This document shows positions 54,798-63,294 of a stretch of DNA of 64,000 nt, one piece after another. This stretch comes from an uncultured Chitinophaga sp. (lineage in GTDB: Bacteria; Bacteroidota; Bacteroidia; Cytophagales; Cyclobacteriaceae). The notes beneath the pieces are model-generated. The model worked only from the letters and a program-made list of their open reading frames with translations. It was not told the DNA's origin and searched no databases. A program made the position numbers and the translations under genes. Within the stretch, counting starts at the first letter, position 1; every line of letters starts with the position of its first letter. Location: NCBI GenBank assembly GCA_902168205.1, contig CABHOK010000014.1, positions 806,001 to 870,000 of the forward strand. Reading direction: 5' to 3'.

Positions 54798-56159
54798 ATG
54801 AAGCATATAATAAAATATATAGCATTGGTGTTTGCATTCGGAGCAATAGTTCCGGCAGCATCAGCGCAAGACCCGGAAGCAGCAGGCACTGGCTTTGTAG
54901 TAGACGAGATTATATCTAAGGTAGATAATTACATTGTTCTGAAATCTGACCTGGAGCGTGCCTACCAGGATTATCTCACCAACGGAGGTTCAGCTTCACA
55001 ACAAGTGCGTTGCCAGTATCTCGCGCTGTTGATCCGTAACAAACTGATGATGGCCAAAGCCGAGATGGATTCTGTTGTTGTGCCCGATGCTGATGTAGAT
55101 CAGTATACGCAACGTAAAATGGACATGATCATCGCGCAGGCGGGTGTATCGCCAGACGAACTGGAAGAACGATACGGTAAAACATTAGAGCAGATCAGAC
55201 TCGAGATTCGCGACCAGGAACGTGAACAGTTAGTGGTGCGCAAAATGCAGGAAGAGATTACCAAGAGTATAACCGTTACACCTGCTGAGGTGAAACGTTT
55301 CTTCCACAAAATTCCGAAAGACAGTTTGCCTTATTTTTCAGCATCAGTAGAGGTAGCACAAATTGTAAAGATTGCAACGGTTAGTGGCGAACAAGAGAAT
55401 CTTACCAAAGGAGAATTGATTGGTATACGAAACCGGATTTTAAGCGGTGAAGACTTTGCAACCCTCGCGAAAAAGTATTCTGATGATCCAAGTGTAACTT
55501 CCAACGGTGGGGATATGGGTTGGTCAGGTCGCGGGCGCATGGTGCCTGAGTACGAAGCGATGGCATTCAAGCTTAAGCCTAACGAAATCTCAATGCCGTT
55601 CAAATCACAATTCGGATATCACATCATGCAATTGCTGGAGCGCAGAGGAAACGAGTATCGCTCACGACATATACTGATCTCTCCAAAGCCTTCTGAACAA
55701 GACATACAAAAAGCTACGCGTTACCTCGACAGCTTGCGTAACCTCATTGTATCCGATAGTATCAAATTCCAGAAAGCAGCAAAAGAATATTCGGATGATG
55801 TAGAGACAAAAGGGAATGGCGGATTCTTCAATGATGGTGATGGCGGTATGCGCCTGATGGTTGATGAACTCGACCCGGTTGTATTCTTCAAATTGGACTC
55901 GATGGACGTTGGCGGAGTTTCCAAACCGATCACGTATCGTACGGATGAAGGTAAAGATGCTGTGCGTATATTGTACTATAAATCGCGACTGGCGCCACAC
56001 CAGGCTTCACTGGATGCAGACTGGTCGCGTATACAAGCCGCTACATTGAACGAGAAGAAAGATAAGGTGCTGCAGAAGTGGTTCGATAAAGCAAGGAAAG
56101 ATGTGTTCATAAGCATCGACCCATCGTATGATTATTGTGGAATTTTAGATGAGCACTAA
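54798..56159 (+). CDS. Periplasmic peptidylprolyl isomerase SurA-like
   Basis: A 453-residue SurA-like foldase (signal peptide to SAQ at about 24). A SurA N-terminal domain (about 35-175) precedes two parvulin domains (about 180-275, [11 protein letters not shown] ... [10 protein letters not shown] ... QFGYHIMQL; and about 285-395, [10 protein letters not shown] ... [12 protein letters not shown]). One base separates the upstream stop from the start at 54798, and its stop overlaps the MoxR start by one base. Confidence 0.93.
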   Translation: MKHIIKYIALVFAFGAIVPAASAQDPEAAGTGFVVDEIISKVDNYIVLKSDLERAYQDYLTNGGSASQQVRCQYLALLIRNKLMMAKAEMDSVVVPDADVDQYTQRKMDMIIAQAGVSPDELEERYGKTLEQIRLEIRDQEREQLVVRKMQEEITKSITVTPAEVKRFFHKIPKDSLPYFSASVEVAQIVKIATVSGEQENLTKGELIGIRNRILSGEDFATLAKKYSDDPSVTSNGGDMGWSGRGRMVPEYEAMAFKLKPNEISMPFKSQFGYHIMQLLERRGNEYRSRHILISPKPSEQDIQKATRYLDSLRNLIVSDSIKFQKAAKEYSDDVETKGNGGFFNDGDGGMRLMVDELDPVVFFKLDSMDVGGVSKPITYRTDEGKDAVRILYYKSRLAPHQASLDADWSRIQAATLNEKKDKVLQKWFDKARKDVFISIDPSYDYCGILDEH

Positions 56160-57124
56160 TGACGAAATTTGCATCTGATGTTGACGCAGCCAACGCACTG
56201 GCTGGAGCATACAAAAATCTGAAAGCGGAAATTTCCAAAATTGTTATCGGCCAGGAAGAAGTTGTTCGGCAGGTACTCACAGCGATTTTCTGCCAGGGGC
56301 ATTCGCTGCTCGTAGGTGTACCCGGGCTCGCGAAAACTTTGTTGGTACAAACTATAGCGACATCACTCGATCTCCAGTTCAAGCGTATTCAGTTCACACC
56401 AGACCTTATGCCTTCAGATATTGTGGGCGCTGAGACGATGGACAAGGAACGCAATTTCAAATTTGTACGCGGACCTGTATTTGCCAACATCGTATTAGCA
56501 GATGAGATAAACCGTACACCTCCTAAAACACAAGCTGCATTACTCGAGTCGATGCAGGAGTATGCCGTAACGATAGCTGGCCAACGTTACGAATTGCCGA
56601 AACCATTTTTCGTATTGGCAACACAAAACCCGATCGAACAGGAAGGTACATACCCGCTGCCCGAAGCGCAGCTCGATCGTTTCATGTTTAATATACTCCT
56701 CACCTATCCTTCTATTCAGGACGAAGTTACCGTTGTAAAGAATACAACTTCCGATGAAGTTAAAACGGTTAACAAAGTTTTGAATGCAGAAGAAATCTCT
56801 TACTTCCAGCACCTGGTGCGCAGAGTGCCGGTGCCTGATAATGTAATTGAATACGCAGTAAACCTTGCCAATAAAACTCGTCCGGGTGTTAACGGAAGCT
56901 CTTCGGTATCGAAAGATTACCTGGAGTGGGGTGCAGGCCCGCGCGCTTCTCAGTACCTCGTGCTCGGTGCTAAATGTAATGCGTTGCTCAATGGTAAATA
57001 TTCTCCTGATATTGAGGATGTGCGCGCAGTAGCCAAACCTGTATTGCGCCATCGCATCGTACGCAACTTCAAAGCCGAAGCCGAAGGTATCAGTGTTGAT
57101 GATCTGATCACCAAGCTGATCTAG
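56159..57124 (+). CDS. MoxR-family AAA ATPase
   Basis: A 321-residue MoxR ATPase: Walker A GVPGLAKT (53-60), Walker B VLADEINRTPPKTQAALLE (clipped to VLADEINRT), sensor 1 ATQNPIEQEGTYPLPEAQ and the C-terminal lid with RASQYL. MoxR proteins act as chaperones for metal or cofactor insertion, usually with a VWA/DUF58 partner. Here the neighbours are foldases, and no DUF58 gene follows in the window. Confidence 0.94.
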   Translation: MTKFASDVDAANALAGAYKNLKAEISKIVIGQEEVVRQVLTAIFCQGHSLLVGVPGLAKTLLVQTIATSLDLQFKRIQFTPDLMPSDIVGAETMDKERNFKFVRGPVFANIVLADEINRTPPKTQAALLESMQEYAVTIAGQRYELPKPFFVLATQNPIEQEGTYPLPEAQLDRFMFNILLTYPSIQDEVTVVKNTTSDEVKTVNKVLNAEEISYFQHLVRRVPVPDNVIEYAVNLANKTRPGVNGSSSVSKDYLEWGAGPRASQYLVLGAKCNALLNGKYSPDIEDVRAVAKPVLRHRIVRNFKAEAEGISVDDLITKLI

Positions 57125-57171
57125 ATTACGCAAATCTTTAGTCTCTAATTTTTAACGTATAATTATATCTG

Positions 57172-57903
57172 ATGAAATTATTTGTTTTTTGTTTTTCCAT
57201 GATCATCACGCTGCCGCTTTTTGCACAGTCGAAGAAAGAGTTGCAGGCAGAGGTAACAAAGCTGAAAGCCGAGATCGAACAATTGAAGAAACCCAAAGAT
57301 GTTGAATTAACTGATACAGTAAAGAAAGCAAGTTACGGACTGGGTGTATTGGTGGCATCAAACCTTAAATCGCAAGGCGGTGACTCATTGGATGTGGAGG
57401 CACTCACCATCGCTATACGCGATGTATACCAGAATAAAACATTAAAGATACAGCAGCAGGATGCCATGATGATTGTGCAGACCTATATGCAACAGGCTGC
57501 CGAGAAAAAGAACAGCAAGCTGAAAGAAAGCAGTGCTGCGTTTTTGAAAGAGAATAAAACGAAGGAAGGTGTAATCACTACCGCCAGCGGATTGCAGTAT
57601 AAAGTGATCACAGCCGGTAAAGGTAAAGCACCGAAAGCTACTGACAACGTAACCGTACACTATGTAGGCAAACTGGTAGACGGCACCGTATTCGATAGCT
57701 CGGTAGAGCGTGGTCAGCCTGTAACGTTCGGTGTAAACGAAGTGATTTCCGGTTGGACCGAAGCATTACAGTTGATGCACGAAGGCGACAAGTGGCTGCT
57801 ATATATACCACAAGAGCTTGGCTATGGCGACCGCGGTGCCGGTGGACAAATTCCTCCGTATGCTACATTGATCTTCGAAGTTGAACTGATCAAAGTAAAT
57901 TAA
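57172..57903 (+). CDS. Secreted FKBP-type peptidylprolyl isomerase
   Basis: A 243-residue FKBP with a signal peptide (to FAQ at about 19), an N-terminal helical dimerisation domain (about 20-125) and the FKBP domain (about 130-243: VTVHYVGKLVDGTVFDSS, ERGQPVTFGVNEVISGW, GYGDRGAGGQIPP). It resembles FkpA/Mip. It completes a run of periplasmic foldase genes. Confidence 0.93.
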   Translation: MKLFVFCFSMIITLPLFAQSKKELQAEVTKLKAEIEQLKKPKDVELTDTVKKASYGLGVLVASNLKSQGGDSLDVEALTIAIRDVYQNKTLKIQQQDAMMIVQTYMQQAAEKKNSKLKESSAAFLKENKTKEGVITTASGLQYKVITAGKGKAPKATDNVTVHYVGKLVDGTVFDSSVERGQPVTFGVNEVISGWTEALQLMHEGDKWLLYIPQELGYGDRGAGGQIPPYATLIFEVELIKVN

Positions 57904-57909
57904 GATATA

Positions 57910-58200
57910 CTATAAACAGCCCTCGGCCAGTATTAACTGCGTATGAGAGGCTGCCTGCCGCAAGGCTTTTGCAGGAGCGTAGGTGTCGGATGACCACCAC
58001 GCTCTTGCTTTTTCTGCCGAGGGAAATTCCAGTATAACAAGTCTTCCTGGCTTCCAATCTCCTTCCAGCGTTTCTGTTGCGCCACCGCGCACAATAAATC
58101 TGCCTTCATACGGCACAAGCGAAGCTGGTGTTAATTTCTTATAGTCTTCGTACAAAGCAGGGTCTGTAATGGTGATGTCTACGATAATATAGGCTTTCAT
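57910..58200 (-). CDS. DUF1330-family protein
   Basis: A 96-residue protein: AYIIVDITITDPALYEDY, GRFIVRGGATETLEGDWKP, LVILEFPSAEKARAWWSS. This is the DUF1330 pattern, a dimeric ferredoxin-like fold with no confirmed reaction. It is convergent with the FKBP gene. Confidence 0.9.
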   Translation of the reverse strand: MKAYIIVDITITDPALYEDYKKLTPASLVPYEGRFIVRGGATETLEGDWKPGRLVILEFPSAEKARAWWSSDTYAPAKALRQAASHTQLILAEGCL

Positions 58201-58237
58201 AATTATTAGATATTGAGCTAAATGTACAGAAAACTCA

Positions 58238-58272
58238 TTGCGATGTTTTGACGTCTATAATATTTAACTTTG
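58238..58272 (+). promoter_or_regulatory. Promoter of small conserved gene
   Basis: TTG (58238-58240) and TAACTTTG (58265-58272) are 24 bases apart, 53 bases before the ATG. Confidence 0.5.
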
Positions 58273-58325
58273 CAACAACCAGTCCCGGCATTGTTTTTTA
58301 GTTTTCAATAATAAATCTTAATACC

Positions 58326-58544
58326 ATGAGCCAGGCATTTGTTCGCGAAAATGATGATATGTGGTTGCATGACGTTCCGCCAACGCTCAATGCACTGCTT
58401 GTTTTCCTTACCCAGGAAAACGGAGGAATTCGAGTATACGAATTGAAAAATTATACCGACAATGCTGGTAAGCAGGTTCACGAAATGAGCAATGGGCTGT
58501 CGTACTCAAAAGACGAACAAGGCAAATGGCAGGTTGTTGTCTGA
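58326..58544 (+). CDS. Small conserved hypothetical protein
   Basis: A 72-residue protein with a regular composition (SQAFVRENDDMWLHDVPPTL ... GGIRVYELKNYTD ... YSKDEQGKWQVV). It resembles small uncharacterised Bacteroidota proteins. No signal peptide or membrane helix. It has its own promoter. Confidence 0.75.
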   Translation: MSQAFVRENDDMWLHDVPPTLNALLVFLTQENGGIRVYELKNYTDNAGKQVHEMSNGLSYSKDEQGKWQVVV

Positions 58545-58600
58545 CTTGCTACCGGTAGTCTGCTAATTTTTCAAATCGATACTCTCCAGCTATATATCAA

Positions 58601-59767
58601 CTATAGATTGGGTTGCTCAAGCAGTTGTGTCATAAACGCCATAGCGTTTGATGAATGAAGTATATCTGTTGACTCCAGGGTTACCCCCGCTACCTCAGAA
58701 GCTCTCGCCCGCATCTGTTTTTCATAAGCACCAATGGCTGCATGTATAGATGTATAGTTTGTATTCAGAAGACATTCGCTAAGTTCCAACGCATCCAGCA
58801 TGGCCATATTTACTCCTTCGCCAGCATAGGGAGGCATAACATGCGCAGCATCACCAAGCATGGTAAGATTCGGCAATGCTTCCCAGGTTTGATCAAGCGG
58901 CATGCAGTACTGCGGACGCGGTATAAAATTAGCACTCGCATTCGTGAACAACTCAAGCCATGTAGCATCCCATCCGGCAAACTCTTTTTCAAACCAGGCT
59001 GTAACTTGTGTCTTGTCTGCAAAATCTATCCGGCTATCATACCACCAGCGTTCATCAGTTTTACAGCCGGTATAGAATACAAGACTACCATCGCCTTTTG
59101 AACTAACAATTAAAGATTTGCTATCTCCCAGGGCAAATATCTTCCCGTTGTTTAGCAGTGCATGCATGCGAGGTGTTGCAGCTTCCGAATTATATACCGC
59201 TCCTTCTACTATCGTGATACCCGAGTAAAATGGTTTAACAGATGTAATCAACGGGCGTATTTTTGAATTGGCACCGTCCGCAGCAATTACCAGGTCTGCG
59301 GTGACGGATGTTCCGTTCTTAAAACCAATTCGCCATCCATCTTCTTCAGTATTTATTGATATCACGTGACTGTCCCACACAACGGTGTGGCTACGCAACG
59401 AATCCAGTAGTAGCTTGCGCAGCGGCCCCCGATCGATTTCCGGGCGATAGGCAGCATCATCAAACGTACGAGATGTCTCATGACTGTGTTCGTCCAGGAT
59501 TATAGTTGCGTGTTTATCTAGTATGCGAATCTTATCAGCACCGGGCCGATAATGTAACTTGAATGCTTCCATCAGTCCGGCTTTTGCTAATGCCTTCAAG
59601 CCGGATTCTTCGTGTAGGTCTAATGTTGCGCCTTGTACACGTACATGCTCGCTTTCATCGCGCTCATATACTTTTACATCAGCACCATTCATTTGTAATA
59701 ATCTGGCGAGTGTCAGGCCACCGGGGCCACCGCCTATAATAGCTATTCGCTTGCCCTTAATCAACAT
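58601..59767 (-). CDS. TetX-like FAD-dependent monooxygenase
   Basis: A 388-residue flavoprotein monooxygenase. It has the GxGxxG dinucleotide motif (AIIGGGPGGLTLARLLQ), the DG motif region (LVIAADGANSKIR) and the GDAAHVMPPYAGEGVNMAM FAD-binding signature. It resembles the tetracycline-inactivating TetX family along its whole length (YERDESEHVRVQGATLDLH, DRGPLRKLLLDSL). Whether it inactivates tetracyclines cannot be told from sequence. The AraC regulator gene next door is on the same strand and upstream, so they are probably one transcript. Confidence 0.88.
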   Translation of the reverse strand: MLIKGKRIAIIGGGPGGLTLARLLQMNGADVKVYERDESEHVRVQGATLDLHEESGLKALAKAGLMEAFKLHYRPGADKIRILDKHATIILDEHSHETSRTFDDAAYRPEIDRGPLRKLLLDSLRSHTVVWDSHVISINTEEDGWRIGFKNGTSVTADLVIAADGANSKIRPLITSVKPFYSGITIVEGAVYNSEAATPRMHALLNNGKIFALGDSKSLIVSSKGDGSLVFYTGCKTDERWWYDSRIDFADKTQVTAWFEKEFAGWDATWLELFTNASANFIPRPQYCMPLDQTWEALPNLTMLGDAAHVMPPYAGEGVNMAMLDALELSECLLNTNYTSIHAAIGAYEKQMRARASEVAGVTLESTDILHSSNAMAFMTQLLEQPNL

Positions 59768-59798
59768 ATTTAAATAGTTTAGTTATGATGGTGCTAAA

Positions 59799-60566
59799 CT
59801 ATTTCCCGGGTAAGGTTGAAAATTGTATAAATCGGTCACCACGGTTTTTCTTGAGTTCTTTCGGGATTACACCGGAGAATTTTTTCACATCGCGGATAAA
59901 ATGTGCCTGATCTGTAAAGTTTTGCTCCGGAAAAAGTTTGCCTTCTTTAATGTGCTCGAACGAAGCTCTGAATCGAAGAATGTTACAGTATGCTTTTAGT
60001 GATATACCGAACTGTTGATTGAAATAACGATTTATCTGCCGGCTGCTCCAATTCACTTGCTTCGCCATTGCCTGTATTGCCTGCGCACCCTGCGATGTAT
60101 AGATGAGATTGAATAGTGTATGCTTACGTTTATCAACAGCTGCTATATTCAAAGACTTCATACAAGCGGATATTTTAGTACAGAACTGATCGAAGTCGTT
60201 CAGATCATCACGAGTCACTCCCCAGAAATCGACCGGTAAATATTGTACGCTGTTGACGAGAGAAGAAATGCGCAGATGGAGTATATATTCGATTGCCAGC
60301 AACTTGAAGCTTATGGCAAAGATTCTTGTTCCCGGTGCAATGCTGGTCTGTTCTGCCTTGCTACTCAATCCGGAAAGCGTAACATGAAAATCTTCATTGG
60401 CGGAATATGAAAAGAAGATATCAATCCTGCCATCGGGTAAAACTATTACTTCCTTTGCTTTGTCTGCGTGATTAACCAGCATCCAATAACTCTCAACGAA
60501 ATCTGCCAGTTCTTGGGGTGGCTCGATCAACTTGTATTCAATGGTGTTGTTGTGACTCTGAGACAT
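59799..60566 (-). CDS. AraC-family transcriptional regulator
   Basis: A 255-residue regulator. The N-terminal part (YKLIEPPQELADFVESYWML, GRIDIFFSYS) is of the AraC-effector type seen in Bacteroidota; the C-terminal HTH (about 165-245) contains WSSRQINRYFNQQFGISLKAY and FTDQAHFIRDVKKFSGVIP. It stands 31 bases upstream of the TetX-like gene and probably regulates it. Confidence 0.92.
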   Translation of the reverse strand: MSQSHNNTIEYKLIEPPQELADFVESYWMLVNHADKAKEVIVLPDGRIDIFFSYSANEDFHVTLSGLSSKAEQTSIAPGTRIFAISFKLLAIEYILHLRISSLVNSVQYLPVDFWGVTRDDLNDFDQFCTKISACMKSLNIAAVDKRKHTLFNLIYTSQGAQAIQAMAKQVNWSSRQINRYFNQQFGISLKAYCNILRFRASFEHIKEGKLFPEQNFTDQAHFIRDVKKFSGVIPKELKKNRGDRFIQFSTLPGK

Positions 60567-60665
60567 AGTCTTTCATATATAGTCGAAACAAGCCAATCGA
60601 TATTTTGTTCACAACAGAACACACAAGTCTCAATGATCTATATACTTTTTTATCAATCATTCCAA

Positions 60666-60690
60666 ACGATTAACTGTTAACGGATAACAA
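60666..60690. repeat. Intergenic repeat, ACGATTAAC type
   Basis: ACGATTAACTGTTAACGGATAAC resembles the reverse complement of the repeat at 582-597 and the element at 663-686, again directly at a gene end (nhaA stop). Confidence 0.4.
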
Positions 60691-61815
60691 CTACTGAAGC
60701 ACCGACTTCAAATAAAAATACCCCAGTAAACCGCTCACGGTAGAAACCAGCATGATGGAAATTTTTGCCTGATCGATAAGCACTTCTGTATCAAATGCGA
60801 GTAAGCTTATAAAGATTGACATCGTAAAGCCTATACCACCCAATATGCCGGCACCGAGTATGTGTTTCCATGATATATCCGTTGGCAGACTACTTAATTT
60901 AAGCTTCACCGTAGCATAGCTGAATAGTGTAATGCCAACCGGCTTGCCGATAAGAAGCCCAGCAAATATACCTATACTTACAGCTCCGCCTAAGGCATAG
61001 TAGAAGTCACCACTAATGGGTATACTCGTGTTGGCTAATGCGAATATAGGGAGTATAATAAATGCTACAGGTTTATGCAGAAAGTGTTGAAGCTTGTGCG
61101 ATAACGTGTTCTCTTTACCATCTCCAAAAGGAATTGCGAAAGCAACCAGTACACCGGTAATGGTTGCGTGCACCCCCGAGTGTAACATGAAGTACCACAT
61201 GGCAACACCACCGATCAGGTACGGCCATCCAGAATGAATTTTCAGTCGGTTAAAAATTATCAAAAGCGAAAAGATACCAGCCGCTATACCCAGGTTTAAC
61301 CAGCTGATGGTGCTGGTATAAAATATAGCGATAACAAGAATGGCTCCCAGATCATCGATTACTGCGAGTGCAGTGAGAAATACTTTCAATGAAGAAGGTA
61401 CGCGATTTCCAAGAAGCGAGAGTGCGCCCAGTGCAAATGCAATATCAGTAGCCATGGGTATACCAACGCCACGCAGGTTGCCGCCATTGGCATTGGCAAG
61501 ATAATACAGCGCTGCCGGAAACAACATGCCGCCCAGTGCAGCGAGTACGGGAAGTATAGCACTCTTTAGATCTGATAATTCACCGATATATACTTCACGT
61601 TCCAGTTCAAGACCAATTAGTAAAAAGAAGATGGTCATCAACCCATCGTTAATCCAGTGTGTAATGTGATGGCCTGCAAACTGAAGATGCCAGAACTCCA
61701 GGTAGGTTGGAAAAATATTTGTTGCGACCAGCGAAAAAATAGTGCAGCAGATCAGCACGATGCCCGAGGCACGTTCACTGTTAAAAAATTCACGGAAGAG
61801 TTTGGTAAGAATCAT
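60691..61815 (-). CDS. nhaA: Na+/H+ antiporter NhaA
   Basis: A 374-residue antiporter with about 11 helices. It carries the ion-binding aspartate pair in LAVIDDLGAI and the helix IV motif PMATDIAFALG. MTIFFLLIGLELEREVYIGEL is clipped here to FFLLIGLELERE, and the family motif HILGAGILGGIGFTMSIF appears near the C-terminus. Function: pH and sodium homeostasis. Confidence 0.96.
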   Translation of the reverse strand: MILTKLFREFFNSERASGIVLICCTIFSLVATNIFPTYLEFWHLQFAGHHITHWINDGLMTIFFLLIGLELEREVYIGELSDLKSAILPVLAALGGMLFPAALYYLANANGGNLRGVGIPMATDIAFALGALSLLGNRVPSSLKVFLTALAVIDDLGAILVIAIFYTSTISWLNLGIAAGIFSLLIIFNRLKIHSGWPYLIGGVAMWYFMLHSGVHATITGVLVAFAIPFGDGKENTLSHKLQHFLHKPVAFIILPIFALANTSIPISGDFYYALGGAVSIGIFAGLLIGKPVGITLFSYATVKLKLSSLPTDISWKHILGAGILGGIGFTMSIFISLLAFDTEVLIDQAKISIMLVSTVSGLLGYFYLKSVLQ

Positions 61816-61901
61816 TTCAACGCGTTTTTAACGGAAGCCGCAAGATAGCTTTTTAATTCTATGCTGACGATGTTTTAAATGAATGGTGATACTTGTATGT
61901 G

Positions 61902-63143
61902 CTACGCCTGCTTCCTCCAGAGTTTATCACGCCACTGTATAATGAGTGAAGCGATTATGATGATGAGCACGACTGCACTATATAGGTGAAACCGACTGCG
62001 ATCTGCTATCGTCTTGCTATATGCTTCTATGGGGATAGCCGTCTGTGCCCACGTTATAAATACATCTGCCATGGGGAGTATGCCGAAGATATATTCCTTC
62101 TCATCTTCATCGTGTGTGGAAAATCCAAAAGCTTCAATGCCACCTTGTATGCCACATGCCCTGGAAGTTTCGTGATACGTGGCGAGCGTTCGAATACCTA
62201 CGATGCTGGCAGCGGCTCCCATTTGAAAGATAACAGGACCTGAGTCTACATCGCCCGCTCCAATCACACCGCGGGGATACTCACATATGCCAGGCAACCC
62301 CAGTCGCTCATCCGGGAAATTGTTTTTGTAAATATCAAATTGTTGTTTGCCGAATTCCGGTTCGATCTCGTGTAAAAAGATAAGCATCAGGCTTTGTGAG
62401 GAACCGCGTGCGCCCTCGCGAGGTTGACCTGTAACGGGATCGGTACGATGAGGAATGAGACCTCTTGTATCAAACGTCTTTTTTACTTTATCAATCCAGG
62501 TATATAGCACATTGCTATACTGTGGTGCGAAAATTTTGTCATGCAACCGGAGTGAGGCGGCACATACCATAGCATCTGCCGGCCATGCTGCCTGGTAGTA
62601 TGATTCAGGATAAGGTGAAGTGTAGTTGGTGAATGCCTCTGCTATCCATGCACATTGTTGCTGAAAATATTTTACCTCTTCGCCATTTCGCTCGGACGCT
62701 TTTTCAAGGCTCAGTTTTTTGCCAAGCAGGTAACTGCTCCAGCCAGCATAAAAAGCACCATGAGGTATCGTGAGATTTTCATCGAAGATAGCCCGCGCTT
62801 TTGGTAATTGTACAGCAACACAGGACTTACTGATCTCTTCCTGCGCTTCCTTATACAACGATGAATTTGGCGTTAATCCGGATGCAAAGTCGCACCAGGC
62901 CAGGCCATAGAGTGCGTGCATAAATATATATCCTTCCGGATAAAGCCCTTGCATATCGTCTGGGGCCCCGGCTGCCATTTTATGTTTGAGGTGCCGTAGC
63001 TGACGGAGCACGTCCATGTTGATGGTGTCGCTTTCAATTATTTGTATAGTCGGTTTATAATAAATGGCTTTGTTGATGTATAGCACTGCGCTAAGCAGGA
63101 GCATAAGAATGAAACTGATAAAAATTTTTATGACGGTTCGCAT
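61902..63143 (-). CDS. Membrane-anchored hypothetical protein, alpha-toroid-like
   Basis: A 413-residue protein with one membrane helix at each end (about 8-26 and 388-405). The soluble domain has repeated helical pairs with aromatic motifs (YPEGYIFMHALYGLAWCDF, YYQAAWPADAMVCAASL, DPVTGQPREGARGSSQS). These resemble alpha/alpha-toroid proteins such as linalool dehydratase-isomerase or glycoside-hydrolase-like barrels, but the link is weak. No catalytic residues can be assigned. Function unknown. Confidence 0.7.
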   Translation of the reverse strand: MRTVIKIFISFILMLLLSAVLYINKAIYYKPTIQIIESDTINMDVLRQLRHLKHKMAAGAPDDMQGLYPEGYIFMHALYGLAWCDFASGLTPNSSLYKEAQEEISKSCVAVQLPKARAIFDENLTIPHGAFYAGWSSYLLGKKLSLEKASERNGEEVKYFQQQCAWIAEAFTNYTSPYPESYYQAAWPADAMVCAASLRLHDKIFAPQYSNVLYTWIDKVKKTFDTRGLIPHRTDPVTGQPREGARGSSQSLMLIFLHEIEPEFGKQQFDIYKNNFPDERLGLPGICEYPRGVIGAGDVDSGPVIFQMGAAASIVGIRTLATYHETSRACGIQGGIEAFGFSTHDEDEKEYIFGILPMADVFITWAQTAIPIEAYSKTIADRSRFHLYSAVVLIIIIASLIIQWRDKLWRKQA

Positions 63144-63294
63144 TCAGGTTATAGCAGGTTGAAGGACAGATATCAAGTGAAATATACGGGAAGTCTACAG
63201 GCGGAGTAGGCCGTGTGACAATCTTTATGAAAAAATATTTTCAGGTTCTGTAACAATCCGGTGATGCGGGTATCTAACGGCAAAAAAAAGAGAT

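Noticed and set aside
58241-58264. TTTTG at about 58246 as -33 element
   Set aside because: Only about 14 bases from the -7 box; the TTG at 58238-58240 has the 24-base spacing seen elsewhere.
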